This document shows positions 1 to 8,709 of a DNA stretch of 51,396 nucleotides, one piece after another. The stretch's first letter is position 1, and each line of letters opens with the position of its first letter. A program made the position numbers and the translations under genes. The stretch comes from Acidovorax sp. Leaf160. Lineage in GTDB: Bacteria; Pseudomonadota; Gammaproteobacteria; Burkholderiales; Burkholderiaceae_C. Under the pieces are notes generated by a model. It was not told the DNA's origin. It saw only the letters and a program-made list of their open reading frames with translations, and made no database searches. The stretch covers positions 1-51,396 of the forward strand of contig NZ_LMOV01000013.1 in the NCBI RefSeq assembly GCF_001424265.1, given 5' to 3'.

Positions 1-78
1 GTCCATCAGGGTCAGGTACGGCGCAGCGAAGCTCCATTCTTCGTCGCTGACATCTGTCGGGTAGGGCTTGCGGGGCAT
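1..78 (-). CDS. IS5-family transposase, N-terminal fragment (runs off the window)
   Basis: Reading the complement from 78 gives MPRKPYPTDVSDEEW followed by SFAAPYLTLMD. This is the characteristic start of IS5-group DDE transposases, in which an early DEEW motif precedes the DUF4096-like N-terminal domain. Only 26 codons are visible, so the catalytic core and the intactness of the gene cannot be judged. It is transcribed away from amtB, off the left edge. Confidence 0.8.
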   Translation of the reverse strand, partial: MPRKPYPTDVSDEEWSFAAPYLTLMD

Positions 79-132
79 CTGCAAACTCTACCCTTGGCTT
101 CGTGATCAGGGAGCAAAGTTCATAACACGCTC
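1..132 (-). mobile_element. End of an IS5-family insertion sequence (cut by window edge)
   Basis: The first 78 bases encode the N-terminus of an IS5-type transposase on the minus strand. About 35 bp upstream of its start, the complement of 113-132 reads GAGCGTGTTATGAACTTTGC, which looks like the terminal inverted repeat of this IS group. The outer boundary near 132 is inferred, because the partner repeat lies outside the window. A CTA trinucleotide abuts the presumed end and could be part of a short target duplication. Confidence 0.7.
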
Positions 133-156
133 TAGCAAAATCAGGGAGGGAGCCAT

Positions 157-197
157 CCGCCCTGTCCCGGTGCCACCAGACACCAGGGACGGGGCGG
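157..197 (-). terminator. Possible terminator hairpin downstream of amtB
   Basis: Two nearly complementary arms, CCGCCCTGTCCCGGTG at 157-172 and CACCAGGGACGGGGCGG at 181-197, can fold with one bulge and one G-U pair about 10 bp past the amtB stop. No clear U-tract follows on the minus strand, so intrinsic termination is uncertain; it may be an RNA-stabilising 3' hairpin instead. Confidence 0.35.
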
Positions 198-206
198 CTC
201 CGCCTG

Positions 207-1631
207 TCAACGGTGGTAGGCGGTCTCGCCGTGCGAGCTGATGTCGAGGCCTTCGCGCTCGGCTTCTTCGCTGACACGCAGGCCCACCAGCAGGTCGGCG
301 ATCTTGTAGGCGATGAAGGCCACCACGCCCGACCAGACGATGGTGAACAGCACGCTCTTGACCTGCACCCAAACCTGGGCACCCATGTTGAACGTGTCGG
401 GCGTCAGGCCACCCGTGCCGCCCAGGCCCTGCGATGCGAACACACCGGTCAGGATGGCACCCACGATGCCGCCCAGGCCGTGCACGCCGAACACGTCGAA
501 CGCGTCGTCGGCGCCCAGCATGCGCTTGAGGCCACCCACGCCCCAGAGGCAGACCACACCGGCGATCAGGCCCATCACGATGGCGCCCATCGGGCCGACG
601 AAGCCGGCCGCAGGGGTGACGGCCACCAGGCCGGCGACGGCGCCGGAAGCGGCGCCCAGCATGGAAGCCTTGCCCTTGGACAGCGCCTCGCCGGCGATCC
701 AGGACAGGGTGGCGGCGGCCGTTGCCAGCACGGTGTTCACGAAGGCCAGGCCGGCGTTGGCGTTGGCGGCACCCGCAGAGCCGGCGTTGAAGCCGAACCA
801 GCCCACCCACAGCAGCGAAGCGCCCACCATGGTCAGCGTCAGCGAGTGGGGCGTGAAGGCTTCCTTGCCGAAGCCGATGCGCTTGCCCACCACATACGCG
901 CCCACCAGGCCGGCGATACCGGCGTTGATGTGCACCACGGTGCCGCCGGCGAAGTCCAGCGCGCCGTCGGCCGCCAGCAGGCCGCCGCCCCACACGATGT
1001 GGGCCATGGGCACGTAGCTGAAGGTGAACCACAGCGCCGAGAAGATCAGCACGGCGGAGAACTTCATGCGCTCGGCGAACGAGCCGACGATCAGCGCCAC
1101 GGTGATGGCGGCGAAGGTGCCCTGGAAGGCGAAGAACACGTATTCGGGGATGGTCGCCAGGGCGCCGAAGGTTTCCTGGTTCACGCCCTTGAGGAACACC
1201 TTGTCGAAGCCGCCGAAGAACTTGCCTTCGCCGGAGAACGCCAGGCTGTAGCCGTAGATGGCCCAGAGCAGCGAGACGAGCGAGAAGATCACGAAGACCT
1301 GCATCAGCACCGACAGCATGTTCTTGGAGCGGCCCAGGCCGCCGTAGAACAACGCCAGGCCCGGCAGCGTCATCAGGATGACCAGCAGCGTGGAGGTCAG
1401 CATCCAGGCCGTGTCGCCGGAGTCGATCTTGGGCGTGGGAGCGGCTGCGGCGGCTGCCGGTGCGGCGTCGGTCGCAGCGGCGGCGGCGGGGGCGGCGGCA
1501 GGGGAGGCTGCCGCCGGGGCGGAGGCGACCGCGGCGGCGGGCTCGGAGGCAGCGGGCGCCTGGGCCAGCACGGCAGAGCCGGCGGTCAACAGGCTCAAGC
1601 CCAGCAGGCAGGAAGCAAGCAGTTTTTTCAT
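207..1631 (-). CDS. amtB: Ammonium transporter AmtB
   Basis: A 474-residue Amt/Rh/MEP-family channel that passes ammonia/ammonium across the inner membrane. A cleavable signal peptide (about residues 1-23, ending AVLAQ) is followed by a long Ala/Pro linker (about 24-67), then the eleven-helix AmtB core beginning near DTAWMLTSTLLVILMTLPG. Family landmarks include the AFQGTFAAITVALIVGSFAERMKF stretch (written here only as a landmark for helix 3-4) and the conserved DFAGGTVVHINAG pore segment containing the first pore histidine; FGVHGLGG carries the second. It is the last gene of TorF-glnK-amtB, 47 bp after glnK. GlnK is expected to plug this channel when nitrogen is ample. The unusually Ala-rich periplasmic N-terminal extension is typical of several betaproteobacterial AmtBs. 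Confidence 0.95.
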   Translation of the reverse strand: MKKLLASCLLGLSLLTAGSAVLAQAPAASEPAAAVASAPAAASPAAAPAAAAATDAAPAAAAAAPTPKIDSGDTAWMLTSTLLVILMTLPGLALFYGGLGRSKNMLSVLMQVFVIFSLVSLLWAIYGYSLAFSGEGKFFGGFDKVFLKGVNQETFGALATIPEYVFFAFQGTFAAITVALIVGSFAERMKFSAVLIFSALWFTFSYVPMAHIVWGGGLLAADGALDFAGGTVVHINAGIAGLVGAYVVGKRIGFGKEAFTPHSLTLTMVGASLLWVGWFGFNAGSAGAANANAGLAFVNTVLATAAATLSWIAGEALSKGKASMLGAASGAVAGLVAVTPAAGFVGPMGAIVMGLIAGVVCLWGVGGLKRMLGADDAFDVFGVHGLGGIVGAILTGVFASQGLGGTGGLTPDTFNMGAQVWVQVKSVLFTIVWSGVVAFIAYKIADLLVGLRVSEEAEREGLDISSHGETAYHR

Positions 1632-1678
1632 GGCAATACTCGAAAGGTGTATCGGGGTGGAATGCCGGGGGGTGCGCC

Positions 1679-2068
<390 letters not shown>

Positions 2069-2800
2069 TTAAAGGGTCTTGGTCAGCGTGACGATGAGGC
2101 GTGACTTGTTGACGTCGCCGAAGAAGTTCTTCTTGTTGGCGCCGACCACCGCCGCGCCGAGCGACAGGCCCGAGCCGAAGTCATAGGCGCCGCCCAGGCT
2201 GTAGTCGATGTAGTTGGGAACGCCCAGGTCCTTGATGTCGCTGGCGAACCGGGTGAAGCCGACCGACGCCTTCAGCGTGGTCTTGGGTGCCACTTCCTGG
2301 GCGAAGGCCAGGTTCAGGTAGCCGGTGTTGCGGCCGCGGCTGCTGGAGGTCTTGGCGCCGGCCCAGCCGAAATAGTCTTTCGACACCGTGTGCGAATACT
2401 TCGCTGTCAGCGGGCCGTAGGTGGCGGCGCCGTACAGCTCGGTGGTGTTGCCGGCGGTGTTGCCGGGGTAGACATAGGTCAGGGCGCCCACGTCCAGATC
2501 GACGTCGCCAGCCTTGAATTTGTAGCCGCCGTAGAAATCCATCTCGATGGAATTGCCCGGCAGCCAGTCCACGCTCGAGTTCCAGTTGCCGAGGTAGAAG
2601 CCGCTGTCGCCGAAGGCGTAGTCCAGACCGCCCTGGATGGCGGGCTTCACGGCTTTCGACTTGCTCGCGTCCTGGTCCTGGCCGCGGAACTTATAGTTCG
2701 TCGTCAGGGCGACGTTGCCGGTCAGCTGGGCACTGGCCAGGGTGGGCAGCATGGAAGCAACAGCAGCGAGCGCAAGCGCTGGAAGAGCGGTCCGGATCAT
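2069..2800 (-). CDS. TorF family putative outer-membrane porin
   Basis: A 243-residue protein with a signal peptide (cleavage after about 24, TLASA/QLTGN) followed by alternating beta-strand sequence rich in Tyr, Gly and aromatic residues, ending in TLTKTL without the usual terminal Phe. The opening LTGNVALTTNYKFRGQDQ is characteristic of the TorF/Gcw_chp family, whose exact substrate is unknown. It is the first gene of the operon with glnK and amtB, and its upstream region holds a sigma-54 promoter, so its expression should follow nitrogen limitation. A role in outer-membrane entry of nitrogenous solutes is inferred from this context only. Confidence 0.88.
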   Translation of the reverse strand: MIRTALPALALAAVASMLPTLASAQLTGNVALTTNYKFRGQDQDASKSKAVKPAIQGGLDYAFGDSGFYLGNWNSSVDWLPGNSIEMDFYGGYKFKAGDVDLDVGALTYVYPGNTAGNTTELYGAATYGPLTAKYSHTVSKDYFGWAGAKTSSSRGRNTGYLNLAFAQEVAPKTTLKASVGFTRFASDIKDLGVPNYIDYSLGGAYDFGSGLSLGAAVVGANKKNFFGDVNKSRLIVTLTKTL

Positions 2801-2840
2801 GTAATTCCCCCGAAGGATGGTGTGAGAACACAGCCCTCAA

Positions 2841-2856
2841 AGCATGGACCGTGCCA
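2841..2856 (-). promoter_or_regulatory. Sigma-54 (-24/-12) promoter of the TorF-glnK-amtB operon
   Basis: The complement reads TGGCAC-GGTCC-ATGCT. Compared with the consensus TGGCAC-N5-TTGCW it has one mismatch, and it keeps the obligatory GG-N10-GC spacing (GG at 2855-2854, GC at 2843-2842). It lies about 40 bp upstream of the porin start codon, which fits a short leader. With the NtrC-like palindrome at 2940-2954 this gives the normal architecture of a nitrogen-limitation promoter. Confidence 0.8.
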
Positions 2857-2908
2857 TCCGCGTTGCCCGTGTTGCAGCAACCAGCGTACAGTTCCGCGCG
2901 GAACCATG

Positions 2909-2936
2909 GCGTTACACCCCATGCAAGTGGTAACGC
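2909..2936. repeat. Inverted repeat GCGTTAC-N14-GTAACGC between torF and comM
   Basis: Perfect 7-bp arms at 2909-2915 and 2930-2936 separated by 14 bp, lying between the sigma-54 promoter and the NtrC-type site in the divergent torF/comM intergenic region. It could be a binding site for a dimeric regulator or part of the comM promoter region; no specific regulator is recognised. Confidence 0.5.
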
Positions 2937-2939
2937 GAA

Positions 2940-2954
2940 GCACCAGCCTGGTGC
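2940..2954. promoter_or_regulatory. NtrC-type binding site
   Basis: GCACCA-GCC-TGGTGC is a perfect palindrome that matches the core of the NtrC consensus TGCACCA-N3-TGGTGCA. It lies about 85 bp upstream of the sigma-54 promoter, the usual enhancer distance. A further half-site, GTGCACC, is present at about 2990-2996. This supports NtrB/NtrC control of the TorF-glnK-amtB transcript. Confidence 0.75.
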
Positions 2955-3016
2955 GTGGTCCGACAGAACGATGGGGTGCGCCAAAGTCGTGCACCTGCCT
3001 GGGGAGGGTTGAATCG

Positions 3017-4564
3017 ATGAGTCTTGCTTTGGTGCAAAGCCGCGCGCTGCTGGGGCTGCAGGCGCCCCCTGTGACCGTGGAGGTCCATCTGGCCAACGGG
3101 CTGCCCAGCTTCACGCTGGTGGGCCTGGCCGAGGTGGAAGTCAAGGAAGCGCGGGAGCGCGTGCGCTCGGCGCTGCAGAACGCGGGGCTGGAGTTCCCGG
3201 CGAACAAGAAGATCACCGTGAATCTGGCGCCGGCCGATCTGCCCAAGGATTCCGGGCGGTTCGATCTGCCCATCGCCATCGGCATCCTCGCCGCCAGCGG
3301 GCAGATCGATGGCGCGCGCCTGGCGGGCTACGAGTTCGCGGGCGAGCTGTCGCTGTCGGGCGAGTTGCGCGCCGTGCGCGGTGCGCTGGCCACCAGCCTG
3401 GCGCTGGGCGCGCTGGAGGGTGCGCGGCCCCGCATGGTGCTGCCGCCCGGCAGCGCCGAAGAGGCCGCGCTGGTGCCGGGCACCGAGATCTACCGCGCGC
3501 GCCATCTGCTCGACGTGGTGCGGCAGTTCCTGCCCGGCGGCCCGGCGGCGGCGGACGGGGTGGCACCGGAAGGCGACGGCTGGGCCCGCATGCAGCCCGC
3601 CGCCCGCCCGGCGCAGCCACCGGCGGCCGACCTGGCGGACGTGAAAGGCCAGGCCACGGCCAAGCGCGCGCTCGAGATCGCGGCGGCCGGCGGCCATGGC
3701 CTGCTGCTGGTGGGCCCGCCCGGCTCCGGCAAGTCCATGCTGGCGCACCGCTTTGCCGCCCTGCTGCCGGCGATGACCGTTCAGGAAGCGCTGGAGAGCG
3801 CCGCCGTGGCCAGCCTGGCCGGCCGTTTCGAGGCCGACCGCTGGATGCAGCGCATCACCGCCCACCCGCACCACACCTGCAGCGCCATCGCGCTGGTGGG
3901 CGGTGGATCGCCGCCGAAGCCGGGTGAGATCTCCATCGCGCACGAAGGCGTTCTTTTCCTCGACGAGTTTCCGGAGTTCGCCCGCTCTGCGCTGGAGGCC
4001 CTGCGCGAGCCGCTGGAGACCGGCCGCATCACCATCGCCCGGGCAGCGCAGCGCGCGGAATTCCCGGCGCGCTTCCAGCTCATCGCCGCGATGAATCCCT
4101 GCCCCTGCGGCTTTCTCGGCTCGGCGCAGCGTGCCTGCCGGTGTACGCCGGACCAGGTGGCGCGATACCAGGGCAAGCTGAGCGGGCCGCTGCTCGACCG
4201 CATCGACCTGCATGTGGAAGTGCCCGCCATGCCGGCCGAGGAACTGCTGGGCGCGCCGCCGGGCGAGCCCAGTGCCGCCGTGCGCGAGCGGGTGGAAGCC
4301 GCGCGGGCGCGGGCCGTGCACCGCCAGGGCAAGCCGAACCAGGCGCTGCAGGGCCGCGAGATCGACGCCCATCTGGCGCTGCAGGAGGACGCCGGCCGCT
4401 TCCTGCAGGCCGCGGCGCAGCGCCTGGGCTGGTCGGCCCGCAGCACGCACCGGGCGCTGAAGGTGGCGCGCACCATCGCCGATCTGGCGGGGGAGGCTCG
4501 CATCGGCGTGGCGCACGTGGGGGAAGCGGTGCAGTACCGGCGGGTGCTGCGCAGCGCTGGCTGA
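3017..4564 (+). CDS. comM: YifB/ComM family Mg-chelatase-like AAA+ ATPase
   Basis: A 515-residue protein starting [18 protein letters not shown], the typical ComM opening; longer upstream readings have no family similarity, so ATG 3017 is chosen. The N-terminal Lon-protease-like domain (about 20-170, with [18 protein letters not shown]) precedes the AAA+ module: Walker A GPPGSGKS near 235, Walker [11 protein letters not shown] near 315, a four-cysteine motif NPCPCGFLG...RACRCTP, and a C-terminal domain with [21 protein letters not shown]. ComM-family helicases promote branch migration during integration of DNA in natural transformation; that role is family knowledge. It is transcribed divergently from the nitrogen operon. 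Confidence 0.93.
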   Translation: MSLALVQSRALLGLQAPPVTVEVHLANGLPSFTLVGLAEVEVKEARERVRSALQNAGLEFPANKKITVNLAPADLPKDSGRFDLPIAIGILAASGQIDGARLAGYEFAGELSLSGELRAVRGALATSLALGALEGARPRMVLPPGSAEEAALVPGTEIYRARHLLDVVRQFLPGGPAAADGVAPEGDGWARMQPAARPAQPPAADLADVKGQATAKRALEIAAAGGHGLLLVGPPGSGKSMLAHRFAALLPAMTVQEALESAAVASLAGRFEADRWMQRITAHPHHTCSAIALVGGGSPPKPGEISIAHEGVLFLDEFPEFARSALEALREPLETGRITIARAAQRAEFPARFQLIAAMNPCPCGFLGSAQRACRCTPDQVARYQGKLSGPLLDRIDLHVEVPAMPAEELLGAPPGEPSAAVRERVEAARARAVHRQGKPNQALQGREIDAHLALQEDAGRFLQAAAQRLGWSARSTHRALKVARTIADLAGEARIGVAHVGEAVQYRRVLRSAG

Positions 4565-4584
4565 AGGGGCCAGGGCGCGCCACG

Positions 4585-4626
4585 CTGGCGGTGGCGGTGG
4601 CGGTGGCGGTGGCGGTGGCGGTGGCG
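4585..4626 (+). repeat. Hexanucleotide tandem repeat GTGGCG, seven units
   Basis: One CTGGCG unit followed by six exact GTGGCG units lies 20 bp after the comM stop, in the 209-bp gap before the chemoreceptor gene. It is noncoding in the reading frames used here. Such arrays can change length by strand slippage. Confidence 0.9.
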
Positions 4627-4773
4627 ACGACTTTGCGCTCCACGGAAAGTTCTGGAAGGGGACCGCCTGGATGCTCAAGTTTGGTGCGTGCCCGGTCGAT
4701 ATCGGGGCGTTCCCCAAAGACCTGGCTCCCCTCGCCGGACCCCGGTCGTTCCCCCTATCCAGAGACTTTTTCC

Positions 4774-6582
4774 ATGAACAACCTGAAGATCGGCGCTCGC
4801 CTGGGCGGGGGCTTCGCCCTGGTATTGATGTTGATGGCCCTGATGACGGCCTTCGGCGTCTGGCGGCTGCACACCGTGGCCCAGGCCACCAGCGAGATGA
4901 CGCAGCAGCCGCTGGCCAACGAACGCATGATCAGCGACTGGTACCGCTACGTGTACAGCGCCGCGCGCCGCACCAGCGCCATCGTCAAAAGCAGCGACCC
5001 GTCGCTGGGCCAGTTCTTCGCAGCCGACATCGCCACCACCACCAAGGAGGCCGCGCAGCTGCAGCAGCGCATCGAGCCGCTGCTGGACAGCGCGGAAGAA
5101 AAAGCGCTGTGGGGCGAGATCCAGAAGGCCCGCACGCTCTACCTGTCGTCGCGCGACCAGGCCGTCAAGGCCAAGGCCGACGGCCAGGCGGAAGAAGCCG
5201 ACCGTCTGCTCACCCAGGTCTTCCTGCCCGCGACCGACCAGTACACGGCGCTGATCCAGCGGCTGCTGGACATGCAGCGCGGCAGCATCGACGCCACGGC
5301 ACGCGACATCGACAACGTCTTCCGCCAGAGCCGCCTCTGGCTGATCCTGCTGGGCACGGCCGCGCTGGCGCTGGGCGCGGCCTGCGCCTGGTGGCTGACG
5401 CGCGGCATCGTGCGGCCACTGTCGCAGGCCGTGCGCGTGGCGCGGGCCGTGGCCTCCAGCGACCTGACCAGCCAGGTGACGGTCAGCTCGACCGACGAGA
5501 CGGGCCAGCTGCTGCAGGCGCTCAAGGACATGAATGCCAGCCTGGCGCAGGTGGTGGGCCGCGTGCGCTCGGGCACCGACAGCATCGCCACCGCCTCCGG
5601 CCAGATCGACGCGGGCAACCAGGACCTGTCTTCGCGCACCGAGCAGCAGGCCAGCGCCCTGGAAGAAACCGCCGCCTCGATGGAGGAGCTGACCAGCACC
5701 GTCAAGCAGAACGCCGAGAACGCGCGCCAGGCCAACCAGCTGGCCGCCTCGGCGTCGCAGACCGCCGCCCAGGGCGGCCAGGTGGTGGCCGGCGTGGTGG
5801 ACACCATGAAGGGCATCAACGATTCCAGCCGCAAGATCAGCGACATCATCGGCGTGATCGACGGCATTGCCTTTCAGACCAACATCCTGGCGCTGAACGC
5901 GGCCGTGGAAGCGGCCCGCGCCGGCGAGCAGGGCCGGGGCTTCGCGGTGGTGGCGGGCGAGGTGCGCGCGCTGGCGCAGCGCAGCGCCTCCGCGGCCAAG
6001 GACATCAAGGGCCTGATCGGCGATTCCGTCGCCAAGGTGGAAGAAGGCTCGCAGCAGGTCGCCCAGGCGGGCCGCACCATGGACAACCTGGTGCAGAGCG
6101 TGCAGCGCGTGAGCGACCTGGTGGCGGAGATCAGTGCCGCCAGCCAGGAACAGAGCGCCGGCATCGACCAGGTGCACCAGGCGATCTCGCAGATGGACTC
6201 CGTCACGCAGCAGAACGCCGCGCTGGTGGAGGAGGCCGCGGCCGCCACCGGCTCGCTCAAGTCGCAGGCCAGCCAGCTGGCGGCGGCGGTGAGCGTGTTC
6301 CGCATCGACGCGGGCAGCCAGCAGGCGGCCGCGCAGGCACTGCGGGCAGCGGCTGCGACGGCATCGGTCGCCCCGGTCGCCCCGCGGGCCGTCACCGCGC
6401 TGCAGCGCGCGCCAGCGGTGGCCGCACCCGCACCGCGCCCTGCGGCCGCAGCGCCTGCGGCCAAACCGGCCGCTGCCCACCCAGCCGCCAGCCGGCTGGC
6501 GCCACCGGCCAAGCCCCGCGCTGCGGCCACGCCTCCGTCGCCTGCAGCGCGCGGCAGCGACGACGACTGGGAAACGTTCTGA
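4774..6582 (+). CDS. Methyl-accepting chemotaxis protein with CheR-tether tail
   Basis: A 602-residue transmembrane chemoreceptor starting [18 protein letters not shown]. Membrane helices lie near residues 8-30 and 189-210 and enclose a four-helix-bundle type ligand domain of about 155 residues. A HAMP domain (about 211-265) and a methyl-accepting signalling domain follow. Methylation-helix sequence [20 protein letters not shown] and the hairpin tip [20 protein letters not shown] with [19 protein letters not shown] are both intact. After an Ala/Pro-rich linker the protein ends DDDWETF, matching the C-terminal xWETF pentapeptide that tethers CheR/CheB in high-abundance enterobacterial receptors. 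The ligand cannot be read from sequence. No other che genes are in the window. Confidence 0.93.
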   Translation: MNNLKIGARLGGGFALVLMLMALMTAFGVWRLHTVAQATSEMTQQPLANERMISDWYRYVYSAARRTSAIVKSSDPSLGQFFAADIATTTKEAAQLQQRIEPLLDSAEEKALWGEIQKARTLYLSSRDQAVKAKADGQAEEADRLLTQVFLPATDQYTALIQRLLDMQRGSIDATARDIDNVFRQSRLWLILLGTAALALGAACAWWLTRGIVRPLSQAVRVARAVASSDLTSQVTVSSTDETGQLLQALKDMNASLAQVVGRVRSGTDSIATASGQIDAGNQDLSSRTEQQASALEETAASMEELTSTVKQNAENARQANQLAASASQTAAQGGQVVAGVVDTMKGINDSSRKISDIIGVIDGIAFQTNILALNAAVEAARAGEQGRGFAVVAGEVRALAQRSASAAKDIKGLIGDSVAKVEEGSQQVAQAGRTMDNLVQSVQRVSDLVAEISAASQEQSAGIDQVHQAISQMDSVTQQNAALVEEAAAATGSLKSQASQLAAAVSVFRIDAGSQQAAAQALRAAAATASVAPVAPRAVTALQRAPAVAAPAPRPAAAAPAAKPAAAHPAASRLAPPAKPRAAATPPSPAARGSDDDWETF

Positions 6583-6611
6583 CCGGCGGCGCAATCAACC
6601 GGGTGCGTCCT

Positions 6612-6670
6612 ATTGCTATCAAATAAATAGCTAGCAGCCCAGGTGGAACAAGCGCTGGAAGGTGATTTGA
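6612..6670 (+). repeat. Dispersed repeat copy 1 (ATTGCTAT-CAAATAA-ATAGCT core)
   Basis: Begins ATTGCTATCAAATAAATAGC and continues with ACAAGCGCTGG and GATTTG. The 43720-43777 segment shares the same landmarks in the same order, and shorter versions occur at 27760 and 15982. It lies just downstream of the chemoreceptor stop. The core is an imperfect palindrome (GCTAT...ATAGC) and is much more AT-rich than its surroundings. Confidence 0.75.
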
Positions 6671-6725
6671 CCCCAATTCCCCGCGCAGGGCCGGCGGCCC
6701 CGGGCCACCGCCGCCTGGCGGCGCA

Positions 6726-7541
6726 TCAGACGAACATGCCGCCCGAAGCCTCGATGCGCTGGGCATTCACCCAGCCCGTGCCCGGCTGCAGCAGCGCGGC
6801 GACGGCGCCGCCGATGTCGTCCGGCAGGCCCACGCGGCCCAGCGCGGTCTGCCCGGCGATGAAGCCGTTGAGCTGCGCGTTGTCGCGCACGGCGCCGCCG
6901 CCGAAGTCGGTTTCGATGGCGCCGGGCGCCACCGTGTTCACGGCGATGCCGCGCGCGCCCAGCTCCTTGGCCAGGTAGCGGGTGAGCACCTCCACGCCGC
7001 CTTTCATCGCGGCATAGGCGGCGTAGCCCGGCAGCGCGAAGCGCGTCAGGCCTGACGACACGTTGAGGATGCGCCCGCCATCGTTCATCAGCGGCAGCAG
7101 CTTCTGCGTGAGGAAGAACGTGCCCTTCAAGTGGATGGCGACCATCTGGTCGAACTGCTCCTCGGTCGTCTCCATGAAGCCGGCATGCGCGCCGGAGCCC
7201 GCGTTGTTCACGAGGAAGTCGAAGCGCTCGCGCTGCCAGTGCGAGGCCAGCGCGCCGCGCACCTGCGCCGCAAAGTCCGCGAAGGTGGCGCTGACCGCCA
7301 CATCGAGCGGCAGCGCGACCGCACGGCGGCCGAGCGACTCGATCTCCGCGACCACGGCCTGCGCCTCGGCGGCCTGGCTGCGGTAGGTGAGGATCACGTC
7401 GATGCCCGAGCGCGCCGCGTGCAGTGCGGCGCTGCGGCCCAGGCCCCGGCTGCCGCCGGTGACGAGCGCGATGGCCGGCTGGCGGGCAGAGGCGTCAGCG
7501 GTCGGGGTGGACGGGGTGGTTTGCGATGCGGTGGTGGTCAT
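6726..7541 (-). CDS. SDR family NAD(P)-dependent oxidoreductase
   Basis: A 271-residue classical short-chain dehydrogenase. The start at 7541 is chosen because AAGGAA lies about 7 bp upstream. The nucleotide-binding motif TGGSRGLG is at 28-35, NNAG at 112-115, the catalytic serine in NVSSG near 162, and YxxxK at 176-180. The substrate is unknown; it resembles FabG-like reductases acting on small ketones. It is divergent from a LysR-type gene across a 118-bp intergenic region, a layout in which the regulator commonly controls the reductase. Confidence 0.9.
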   Translation of the reverse strand: MTTTASQTTPSTPTADASARQPAIALVTGGSRGLGRSAALHAARSGIDVILTYRSQAAEAQAVVAEIESLGRRAVALPLDVAVSATFADFAAQVRGALASHWQRERFDFLVNNAGSGAHAGFMETTEEQFDQMVAIHLKGTFFLTQKLLPLMNDGGRILNVSSGLTRFALPGYAAYAAMKGGVEVLTRYLAKELGARGIAVNTVAPGAIETDFGGGAVRDNAQLNGFIAGQTALGRVGLPDDIGGAVAALLQPGTGWVNAQRIEASGGMFV

Positions 7542-7640
7542 GGCGGGTTCCTTTTTTCCAGGGAAGGGGGGAGGGTGAAACGATGGAATGCAGTCTATTG
7601 ATCGGTCGCAATCCCATAAACCACCGAAAATGGATTGCAC

Positions 7641-7659
7641 TGTTCATCTAAAAAGAACA
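7641..7659 (+). promoter_or_regulatory. Candidate operator TGTTC-N9-GAACA next to the LysR start codon
   Basis: Perfect 5-bp arms, TGTTC at 7641-7645 and GAACA at 7655-7659, end immediately before the ATG at 7660. The spacing resembles an LTTR-type interrupted dyad, and its position overlapping the ribosome-binding zone suggests autorepression. The assignment is inferred from symmetry and position only. Confidence 0.4.
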
Positions 7660-8619
7660 ATGAACCCTTTCGACCGCATGCATATCTTCATCCGCGTGGC
7701 AGAGCTGGCCAGCTTCACGCAGGCCGCCGAGGCGCTCGGCATTCCCAAGGCCAGCGCCTCCACCGCCGTGCAGCAGTTGGAAACGCAATTGGGCACCCGC
7801 CTGCTGCACCGCACGACGCGGCGCGTGCAGCTGACGCAGGACGGGCAGGCCTATTACGAGCGCTGCAAGGATCTGCTGGCCGATGTGGACGAACTGCAGT
7901 CGATGTTCCAGCACGCCGACGGCGCCGATGGCGGCAATGGGCTGCGGGGCCGCGTGCGCGTGGACATGTCCACCGGCATGGCACGCAACGTGGTCGTGCC
8001 GCGCCTGCCGGAACTGCTGGCGCGGCATCCGGCGCTGGAGCTGGAACTGAGCAGCACGGAGCGGCGCGTGGACGTGGTGCGCGAAGGCTTCGACTGCGTG
8101 CTGCGCACCGGCGCCGTGATGGACAGCGGCCTGGTCGCCCGCCCGCTGGGGCTGGCGCGGCTGGTCAACTGCGCCAGCCCCGGCTACCTGCGCGCCCACG
8201 GCATGCCGCGGGTGCTGGCCGACCTGCCCGGCCACCGGCTGGTGCATTTCGTGAGCACGCTGGGCGCGCGTGCGGCCGGCTTCGAGTCTGTGGTGGACGG
8301 TGCGCCGGCGGTTCTTGCCATGCAGGGCGCGGTGACGGTGAACAACGCCGAGGCCTACATGGCCGCGTGCCTGGCGGGGCTGGGCATCATCCAGGTGCCG
8401 CGCCTGGGCGTGGTCGACCTGCTGGAGCGCGGCGAACTGGTGGAGGTGCTGCCCGAATGGGCCGCCCCGGCCATGCCGCTGACGCTGATGTACGCCAACC
8501 GGCGCAACGTGCCGCGGCGCGTGCGGGCGGTGATGGACTGGCTCGCAGAGGTCGTCACGGCGCACCTGGCGGCGGACGATGGCGCGGCGCTGCCACCCGC
8601 CGGGGATGCCGGCCGCTGA
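7660..8619 (+). CDS. LysR family transcriptional regulator
   Basis: A 319-residue LTTR beginning MNPFDRMHIFIRVAELASFT. An upstream in-frame ATG at 7588 would add 24 residues with no family match, so 7660 is used. The winged-helix DNA-binding domain covers about 1-60 (AEALGIPKASASTAVQQLE is the recognition region) and the inducer-binding domain covers about 95-300. It is of the DsdC/AaeR-like group with an early FxRVAE motif. It most likely regulates the divergent SDR gene and itself; the effector is unknown. The last 20 residues are Ala/Pro rich. Confidence 0.92.
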   Translation: MNPFDRMHIFIRVAELASFTQAAEALGIPKASASTAVQQLETQLGTRLLHRTTRRVQLTQDGQAYYERCKDLLADVDELQSMFQHADGADGGNGLRGRVRVDMSTGMARNVVVPRLPELLARHPALELELSSTERRVDVVREGFDCVLRTGAVMDSGLVARPLGLARLVNCASPGYLRAHGMPRVLADLPGHRLVHFVSTLGARAAGFESVVDGAPAVLAMQGAVTVNNAEAYMAACLAGLGIIQVPRLGVVDLLERGELVEVLPEWAAPAMPLTLMYANRRNVPRRVRAVMDWLAEVVTAHLAADDGAALPPAGDAGR

Positions 8620-8635
8620 GCGCCGCTGTCCACTG

Positions 8636-8663
8636 CCTGCTACCTGCTGCCTGCTGCCTGCTG
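8636..8663 (+). repeat. Heptanucleotide tandem repeat CCTGCTG, four units
   Basis: One CCTGCTA followed by three CCTGCTG units, located 16 bp after the LysR stop in the 90-bp gap between the convergent LysR and sensor-kinase genes. No clear terminator hairpin was seen in this gap. Confidence 0.85.
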
Positions 8664-8709
8664 CCCGACGCTCCGACGGCCGCGCCCCGGCACCCGGGCG
8701 CTCGGGCGA

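Noticed and set aside
4675-6594. A 639-codon open frame on the minus strand
   Set aside because: It is the antisense shadow of the chemoreceptor gene; the composition is His/Arg/Gly rich, no domain is visible and the plus-strand gene has clear family motifs.
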